DNA of 36,499 bases from Paenibacillus sp. J2TS4 (lineage in GTDB: Bacteria > Bacillota > Bacilli > Paenibacillales > NBRC-103111). A program made the position numbers and the translations under genes. The notes below the pieces were generated by a model that made no database searches, had not been told where the DNA came from, and was given only the letters and a program-made list of their open reading frames with translations. Position 1 is the stretch's first letter, and the number at the start of each line of letters is the position of its first letter. Of the stretch, positions 31,823 through 36,499 are shown one piece after another. The stretch lies in NCBI RefSeq assembly GCF_018403245.1, contig NZ_BOSH01000027.1, positions 1-36,499 of the forward strand, given 5' to 3'.

Positions 31823-33889
31823 GTGGAAGTAAAATCCAAAGCGCTAGACCAGATAGAAAGGATGTTCCAACCCATGAATTCATTGCCGGATATTCCCGAT
31901 TTGACCGATGTGGATAAGAAGGCAACCCGCAAGCGTAAACTATTTTCACTCCGTCTCCATATTTATTTTTTCTGTGCGTTTCTGCTCTTTTCTTTACTCA
32001 TCATTCGTCTTGCATTGTTACAGTTTGTCCAAGTGGAAGAAATGTCTCTGATGGAAAGAGATAAACTGAAACGGGATATAACGATAGCGCCTATTCGCGG
32101 AAATATATATGACCGGGTGGAATCGCCCATTGCCTCCACCATCTCTACGCAGTCCGTTTTTTACCGTCTGGAGCCGGATCATAAGCTGGAGGAGCAAATT
32201 GAGATGGCCAGAAAATTGGAGCGGATTTTTAGCGAGAGGGGCCATCCGGATAAAGGCTTGATAACGGCCGAGGAAATCGTATTGAGGATGGATGTAGGCT
32301 ATGATATCGAGGGAAAGGAGACTAAGTCTCCCTCATATTTGTTCTGGCCGAGACGAATCAAATCGGACTTGACGCGGGAGGAAGTAGCCTATCTTTACGA
32401 GCACCGGGACGAGCTCAATGGGCTCGAGGTGGCAGAAGAGAGCACAAGGATGTATGACACCAAGCAGATAGCTGTTCAATTGGTAGGCTATTTGCGGCCA
32501 TACTCTACCATTAATGAAGAGTCGGCGGACTATCTGCAAAGATATAAGCTGGATCCCGAAATATATGTACAGGACGAATATGTAGGATACGACGGCCTGG
32601 AGTATATGTATCAGGACGAATTAAGGGGCCGGAACGGGAACAAGGTGTACCCGGTGAACAACCGGGAGCAGATTGTCGGGGAAGTGCAGATCATCCCTCC
32701 GGTTAAAGGAAATAACCTGTATTTGACGATTCATAATGAAGTTCAATTAGCCGCCCAGCAGGCGATAGCTGAACATCTGGATCTGCTGCAGAATCATCCT
32801 CCCAATCGGGTATATGGGAAAGGCAGCCAAGCCAAGGCAGGATATGCGGTCGCAATGGAGGTGGATACGGGCAAGGTGGTGGCTATGGCCAGTATGCCCG
32901 GTTATGATTCGAACGTTTGGATCGGTTCGCTCTCCAATGACAAGTGGGCTGAGATTAAGCAGCTTCATACCAATGGAGCCATCCGCACGCGATATGCCAA
33001 CGTGCCTGACGATGAGGTAGGGGAATACCCGACTTCCTTGGTCCCTCCAGGGTCTACCCTTAAACCGCTCACGGTATTGGCCGGGTTGAGCGAAGGGGTA
33101 ATCGGTCCGAATGAGAGATACTATGATACCGGACTGTTCCGGTATGGCAAGGATAATAATGCCAAGGTCAGCAATTCGGATGGTGCACAACACGGCTGGA
33201 TTACTCCGCAGCAAGCCCTCGAAGTGTCCTCCAACACTTTTGTAGCCGAACTGGTGGGCAATCGTTTTTATACGCAGGTCAGCAATCCTATCGACGTATG
33301 GGATTCTTATATGAAGAAATTCGGTTTAGGGATATCAACCGGAAGCGGTCTTCCGAATGAAAGTCATGGAGATATTTATTACTACGAAACCGCCAAACAA
33401 TATAAGGAGCAGTTCCCGCTCGTCAACGGATCATTCGGCCAGGAAGCCCGCTATACGACGCTCCAGTTGGCTCAATACGCCAGTATGCTGGCTAACAAGG
33501 GCAAACGGTATCGACCCTTATTTGTAGATAAAATGACAACCTATGACGGGGTGTTGATTCGTAAGATGGAGCCGGAGCTGCTGGATGAAGTCGTGCTGCC
33601 CGACCTTTATTGGAACGTAGTCCAAGAAGGAATGAAGAGCAAGGTAGACGGCTTTGACGGGTTTCCATATGATTTTGTCCGCAAAACCGGAACCTCGGAA
33701 TCCCAAGTGGCTGGCCGGCCGGTCGACAATGCCTTAATCATTGCCTACGCTCCAGCGGAGAAGCCTAAACTGGCGATAGCCGTCGTCGTACCGGACGGGG
33801 GCTTTGGTTCTTACGGTGCGGCGCCCATCGCGCGCAAAATTTTTGATGCTTATGATCAGCATATTGGTCTAGCGGATAAACAAGATTAG
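31823..33889 (+). CDS. Class B penicillin-binding protein (PBP2/MrdA-like)
   Basis: Up to 688 residues: cytoplasmic tail, one membrane anchor (LHIYFFCAFLLFSLLIIRLALLQ, about residues 46-68), a dimerisation domain starting RGNIYDR, and the transpeptidase. Active-site motifs are S411-T-L-K414 (PPGSTLK), S469-S-N471 and K621-T-G-T. It should cross-link lateral-wall peptidoglycan during elongation or a similar process. Start is uncertain: GTG 31823 has no clear ribosome binding site; ATG 31862 and ATG 31874 (AAAGGA 12 bases upstream) are alternatives. GC content is visibly above that of the left part of the window, so this looks like native core chromosome. Confidence 0.93.
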   Translation: MEVKSKALDQIERMFQPMNSLPDIPDLTDVDKKATRKRKLFSLRLHIYFFCAFLLFSLLIIRLALLQFVQVEEMSLMERDKLKRDITIAPIRGNIYDRVESPIASTISTQSVFYRLEPDHKLEEQIEMARKLERIFSERGHPDKGLITAEEIVLRMDVGYDIEGKETKSPSYLFWPRRIKSDLTREEVAYLYEHRDELNGLEVAEESTRMYDTKQIAVQLVGYLRPYSTINEESADYLQRYKLDPEIYVQDEYVGYDGLEYMYQDELRGRNGNKVYPVNNREQIVGEVQIIPPVKGNNLYLTIHNEVQLAAQQAIAEHLDLLQNHPPNRVYGKGSQAKAGYAVAMEVDTGKVVAMASMPGYDSNVWIGSLSNDKWAEIKQLHTNGAIRTRYANVPDDEVGEYPTSLVPPGSTLKPLTVLAGLSEGVIGPNERYYDTGLFRYGKDNNAKVSNSDGAQHGWITPQQALEVSSNTFVAELVGNRFYTQVSNPIDVWDSYMKKFGLGISTGSGLPNESHGDIYYYETAKQYKEQFPLVNGSFGQEARYTTLQLAQYASMLANKGKRYRPLFVDKMTTYDGVLIRKMEPELLDEVVLPDLYWNVVQEGMKSKVDGFDGFPYDFVRKTGTSESQVAGRPVDNALIIAYAPAEKPKLAIAVVVPDGGFGSYGAAPIARKIFDAYDQHIGLADKQD

Positions 33890-33949
33890 AGAACGTAAAA
33901 GGAATCCGAACGTCAAACTATTTATTAATAATAATGTTCGTGTTTATTG

Positions 33950-33978
33950 TTGACAAGGGGAGACCCGCCTACTAAAAT
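33950..33978 (+). promoter_or_regulatory. Promoter of the riboswitch/permease unit
   Basis: TTGACA (33950-33955) and TAAAAT (33973-33978) are 17 bp apart and about 20 bp upstream of the guanine aptamer. Confidence 0.8.
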
Positions 33979-33996
33979 GAAGGTATTGAATAACGC

Positions 33997-34068
33997 TTTT
34001 TTCGTATAATCTTGGGAATCGGCTCAAGAGTTTCTACGAGGTCACCGTAAATGATCTGGCTACGAAAA
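33997..34068 (+). ncRNA. Guanine riboswitch (purine aptamer)
   Basis: The aptamer core CGTATAATC, GGCTCAAGAGTTTCTACGAGG, CACCGTAAATG and TCTGGCTACG follows the purine riboswitch consensus. P1 is TTTTCGTA/TACGAAAA. The specificity base before TACG is C (GGCTACG), which pairs with guanine rather than adenine. Ligand binding should favour the downstream terminator and repress the permease. Confidence 0.95.
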
Positions 34069-34137
34069 TAGTGGAGTAGCAAGCGCTGACATTCGCTTTA
34101 CCTGCGTTTTGTCGCATTGTTTATCTACTTTTTGCAC

Positions 34138-34170
34138 AGCCTAAGGTCATAGAAACCTTAGGCTTATTTG
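34138..34170 (+). terminator. Riboswitch expression-platform terminator
   Basis: AGCCTAAGG and CCTTAGGCT form a perfect 9-bp stem, followed by a T-rich stretch. It sits about 30 bp before the permease ribosome binding site. Confidence 0.8.
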
Positions 34171-34205
34171 TTGTTCTAACCATATTTCTGGGAGGAGTCT
34201 CAAGC

Positions 34206-35576
34206 ATGGACCAGTTTTTTAAACTGAAACAGAACGGCACTAATGTAAGAACGGAGATCATGGCAGGGATCACGACCTTCATGACGATGGCCTATATTCT
34301 GGCCGTCAACCCGAATATCCTTTCCGCAGCGGGAATGGAGTGGTACTCAGTCTTTTTAGCTACTGCACTGGCCGGGGGGATTTTCACCATAGCGATGGGA
34401 TTGTTCGTTAATTTTCCGGTGGCATTGGCTCCGGGCATGGGGTTGAACGCTTATTTCGCTACCGTCATCTTGTCCTCCAATGGAGCGATGACCTGGCAAA
34501 TGGCTTTGACCGCTGTATTTATTTCCGGGATTATTTTTATTATTTTAACAATTACGAAGGTTCGGCAGCTTCTCTTGGTCGCTGTACCGGATGCTATCAA
34601 GCATGCCATTACCGTAGGGATCGGTTTGTTTATTACTCTCATCGGGGCTAAGAACAGCGGGCTGTTCTCCGTATCCGTAGAAACGTTAAACGATGTCTCC
34701 AAAGGGAGTTATACGAATCTCCTTTCATTTGAAAGCATCTTTCATATGGGGAGCCTAAAGGATCCGAATGTTCAGCTCGTCTTGGTAGGATTACTGTTAA
34801 TTTCCTTGCTGATGGTGCTGAGAGTTAAAGGGGCTATTTTATTCGGTATTTTGGGTACGACCATTATCGCCATGCTTATGGGGCAAGTCGATTTCTCGAT
34901 GCTTAACAACCCGCAAACTCCATGGCTTCCGAATTTTGGATACCTGGAATTTTTCCAATTTGATTTTGCCGGAATTTTAAATGTAGGGATTGTCTCGGTT
35001 ATTCTGACCTTTACATTTGTCGAGATGTTCGATACGTTCGGTACATTGGTAGGTACGGCTAACCGTGCGGGAATTATGAAAAATCCTGAAGAAGGACGCA
35101 AACGTGTCGGTAAAGCAATGCTCGTGGATGCTTTCGCCGTTAGCGGGGGCGCAATGCTTGGAACAAGCACTACAACAGCCTTCGTAGAAAGCTCGGCAGG
35201 GATTGCCCAAGGCGGAAGAACTGGATTAACAGCGATTTCCACCGGGATCTGCTTCTTACTCGCTCTCTTCCTGGCGCCTGTCGTCGCCTTGATTCCGGGA
35301 TCCGCCACAGCGGCTGCTCTTATTATTGTCGGATTGCTGATGATGCAATCAGTTAAAGATATAGATTTCCAAGATTTTGTCGTAGCTATTCCAGCTTTCT
35401 TTACTATCGTGTTTATGCCGTTCACGAACAGTATTGCGAATGGAATTTCTTTCGGAATTGTAGCTTACGTAATTCTGGCGCTTGTGGCTGGGAAAGGCAA
35501 GCATAAGATTCACTGGCTCATGTGGATTCTCGCTATCCTTATTGTTTTGCGCTATGCGCTTATAGGCGGGGAATAA
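34206..35576 (+). CDS. NCS2 guanine/hypoxanthine permease (AzgA/PbuG type)
   Basis: A 456-residue purine:H+ symporter with about 13 helices. Family features: TEIMAGITTFMTMAYILAVNP (residues 16-36), the LAPGMGLNAYF block near 77-87, FTFVEMFDTFGTLVGTANRAG near 266-286, and TSTTTAFVESSAGIAQGGRTG near 322-342. GGGAGGAG precedes ATG 34206. It imports guanine or hypoxanthine. A guanine riboswitch with terminator stands directly upstream, matching PbuG/PbuO-like permeases of Bacillus. A strong terminator closes the unit. Composition matches the PBP, so it is core chromosome. Confidence 0.95.
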   Translation: MDQFFKLKQNGTNVRTEIMAGITTFMTMAYILAVNPNILSAAGMEWYSVFLATALAGGIFTIAMGLFVNFPVALAPGMGLNAYFATVILSSNGAMTWQMALTAVFISGIIFIILTITKVRQLLLVAVPDAIKHAITVGIGLFITLIGAKNSGLFSVSVETLNDVSKGSYTNLLSFESIFHMGSLKDPNVQLVLVGLLLISLLMVLRVKGAILFGILGTTIIAMLMGQVDFSMLNNPQTPWLPNFGYLEFFQFDFAGILNVGIVSVILTFTFVEMFDTFGTLVGTANRAGIMKNPEEGRKRVGKAMLVDAFAVSGGAMLGTSTTTAFVESSAGIAQGGRTGLTAISTGICFLLALFLAPVVALIPGSATAAALIIVGLLMMQSVKDIDFQDFVVAIPAFFTIVFMPFTNSIANGISFGIVAYVILALVAGKGKHKIHWLMWILAILIVLRYALIGGE

Positions 35577-35610
35577 ACGGATATCATTGTATATGAAAAA
35601 TAGGGGTTTA

Positions 35611-35635
35611 AAAGGGTGCGACTCGCGCCCTTTTT
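35611..35635 (+). terminator. Terminator of the permease gene
   Basis: GGGTGCG pairs with CGCGCCC (one G-T) and TTTTT follows, with AAAA on the upstream side. It lies about 35 bp after the stop codon. Confidence 0.9.
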
Positions 35636-35639
35636 CTAT

Positions 35640-35770
35640 TATGCGCGTCTAGCCAAGTTAGGCACAACTAGCCGGTGGAAGTCCTTGAGGGAAAACCTCA
35701 TGTACGGTTTGATGAAGGGGAAGCTGGAAAAGTAAAGTTGAGGGCTCTTGCCCTCCATGAAATTTCAGTT
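35640..35770 (+). mobile_element. Group II intron-like 3' remnant
   Basis: The stretch has GAGGGAAAACCTCATGTACG, GGTTTGATGAAGGGG and GGAAAAGTAAAGTTGAGGG..., resembling domain V/VI sequence of bacterial group II introns (GAAA loop, GTACGGTT). The 5' strand of domain V looks displaced and there is no reverse transcriptase, so it is only a fragment. Similarity is from memory of the family and needs a covariance-model check. Confidence 0.4.
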
Positions 35771-35818
35771 TCTGCGGTCGTGTGGATCCGTCGTTTTATC
35801 TCCGGCGTACGTGAGGGC

Positions 35819-36136
35819 ATGGCCGAGATACGCCGCCGAGACCGCCTCCGCACGGACGGGGAACGTCCCATTGCCGAGATTACCGCTGTGAGATTTCTCC
35901 ACTCGTGGTGGCTGGGCGGCCCCGAGTTCGAGGTCGACGCCGTCTACCGCGCCGTGGAAGGGCCGAGGACGGTCCGCGGCCGACTCGTCACGGCGCCGGC
36001 GGATGCCCCGGTCGTCGGCGGTACCGTGATCGTGCGGTTCGACCCGGATCACCCATCGGACGTCTTGCTGGACCGTGATCCCGACAGCTTCAGGGAGCCT
36101 GGTGCCGCCGAGCGGTACGCCTCACCGGACGTGTGA
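35819..36136 (+). CDS. GC-rich hypothetical protein, probably foreign
   Basis: A 105-residue frame from ATG 35819. It contains GERPIAEITAVRFLHSWWLG, GPEFEVDAVYRAVEGPRTVRGRLVTAP-type blocks (broken here) and VGGTVIVRFDPDHPSDVLLD. Codon third positions are mostly G or C, unlike every neighbour, and the style is actinobacterial. The frame upstream to GTG 35675 enters intron-like sequence and is not part of the gene. The beta-rich pattern resembles small DUF3592-like extracellular modules; this is a guess. It could be a real transfer or an assembly chimera. Confidence 0.5.
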   Translation: MAEIRRRDRLRTDGERPIAEITAVRFLHSWWLGGPEFEVDAVYRAVEGPRTVRGRLVTAPADAPVVGGTVIVRFDPDHPSDVLLDRDPDSFREPGAAERYASPDV

Positions 36137-36280
36137 TGTGAGAAGTTCGAAGTACAGCCGTGCGCTCTCAGCGGTGCGCCTGCCGGTACCCGACGGGACG
36201 AAACCTACAAGAAGGACGTCGCCGAGATGGAGGCAGAGACTGCCGGAAGCGAATCATAATGTCGAGACGCAAGCGAGTTC

Positions 36281-36330
36281 AGTAGACCAATTTGGGGAAC
36301 GGGATTCGCTCTCCAAATCGGTCTACTTTT
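36281..36330 (+). terminator. Hairpin terminator after the GC-rich block
   Basis: AGTAGACCAATTTGG pairs with CCAAATCGGTCTACT over 15 positions with one mismatch, followed by TTTT. It marks the return to AT-rich sequence. Confidence 0.6.
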
Positions 36331-36386
36331 GGTATAGCGTAATTTTCCTTTAGTGAAAAGCTGATTCAAAGTGTGTCAAACGTCTG

Positions 36387-36423
36387 TGAAAATGTCACCT
36401 TATCTGTGCTATGAAAATGTCAC
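36387..36423. repeat. Short direct repeats, possible insertion-sequence end
   Basis: TGAAAATGTCAC occurs at 36387-36398 and 36412-36423, 25 bp apart. Such spaced repeats and the following GAAGGAGGCC recall the ends of IS21-like elements, but no istA gene starts before the window ends at 36499. Confidence 0.35.
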
Positions 36424-36499
36424 TTTTTTTGAAGGAGGCCACTCTTACCAGTAGGCCTCTGAATAACTGTTATGCTGTGAATACATAGCGTCTTGGAAT

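Noticed and set aside
32747..33214. 155-aa minus-strand ORF inside the PBP gene
   Set aside because: Shadow of a clear PBP reading frame with all active-site motifs; no family resemblance of its own.
34772..35425. 217-aa minus-strand ORF inside the permease
   Set aside because: Shadow of the NCS2 permease; low-complexity composition expected from antisense of a membrane protein.
35675..35818. N-terminal extension of the GC-rich ORF to GTG 35675
   Set aside because: This part is intron-like structured sequence with different composition; the coding signal begins near 35819.
1..36499. tRNA/rRNA genes or CRISPR arrays
   Set aside because: I looked for cloverleaf ends with TTCGA-type arms and for regularly spaced repeats and saw none that hold up.

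Overview
The window looks like chromosome from a low-GC, Gram-positive, Bacillus/Paenibacillus-type bacterium. Ribosome binding sites are strong GGAGG-type, starts include TTG and GTG, and the regulatory RNAs are typical Firmicute ones: an M-box, a T-box and a guanine riboswitch. Paenibacillaceae is my best guess for the family, as an inference. The left ~31.7 kb is an AT-rich accessory mosaic full of broken genes. From about 31.8 kb, a penicillin-binding protein and a purine permease have visibly more GC and look like core chromosome. The last kilobase holds a group II intron-like remnant joined to a short GC-rich block that looks foreign.

Layout. 1-1430: three decayed genes (transporter tail, LUD-domain protein, CidA/LrgA-type holin). 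1565-5266: an MFS transporter, then a TetR repressor, two tiny predicted membrane peptides and a flavin quinone reductase, tied together by three copies of one operator. 5558-6930: divergent SDR oxidoreductase and MerR regulator. 7100-7600: transposase and PhzF remnants. 7935-9316: M-box, a 25-codon leader ORF and a short MgtE magnesium transporter. 9430-13856: YisL-like membrane protein, double-domain nitroreductase, and a DHA2-type efflux pump with its MarR regulator. 14480-18439: AraC regulator, then a Zn/Cd/Pb-type efflux unit (HMA chaperone, P1B ATPase, ArsR repressor). 18745-23790: gpmA scar and the skeleton of a Tn916-like integrative element (integrase, DUF3173, DUF961 and MT-A70 remnants) around an intact MFS gene controlled by a T-box. 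24008-27937: FAD monooxygenase, MFS scraps, quinone oxidoreductase and FMN reductase. 28235-31207: DUF2200, an NAD(P)-binding protein and a YfmO/YfmP-like efflux/MerR pair. 31823-35576: PBP and riboswitch-controlled guanine/hypoxanthine permease.

Functionally the accessory part is dominated by defence against small toxic molecules: four intact MFS exporters, several flavin or NAD(P)H oxidoreductases, a metal pump, and a dedicated one-component regulator next to most of them (TetR, MerR twice, MarR, ArsR). The most novel-looking items are the TetR operator system with its two micropeptides, the leader ORF between the M-box and mgtE, and the T-box on an MFS exporter.
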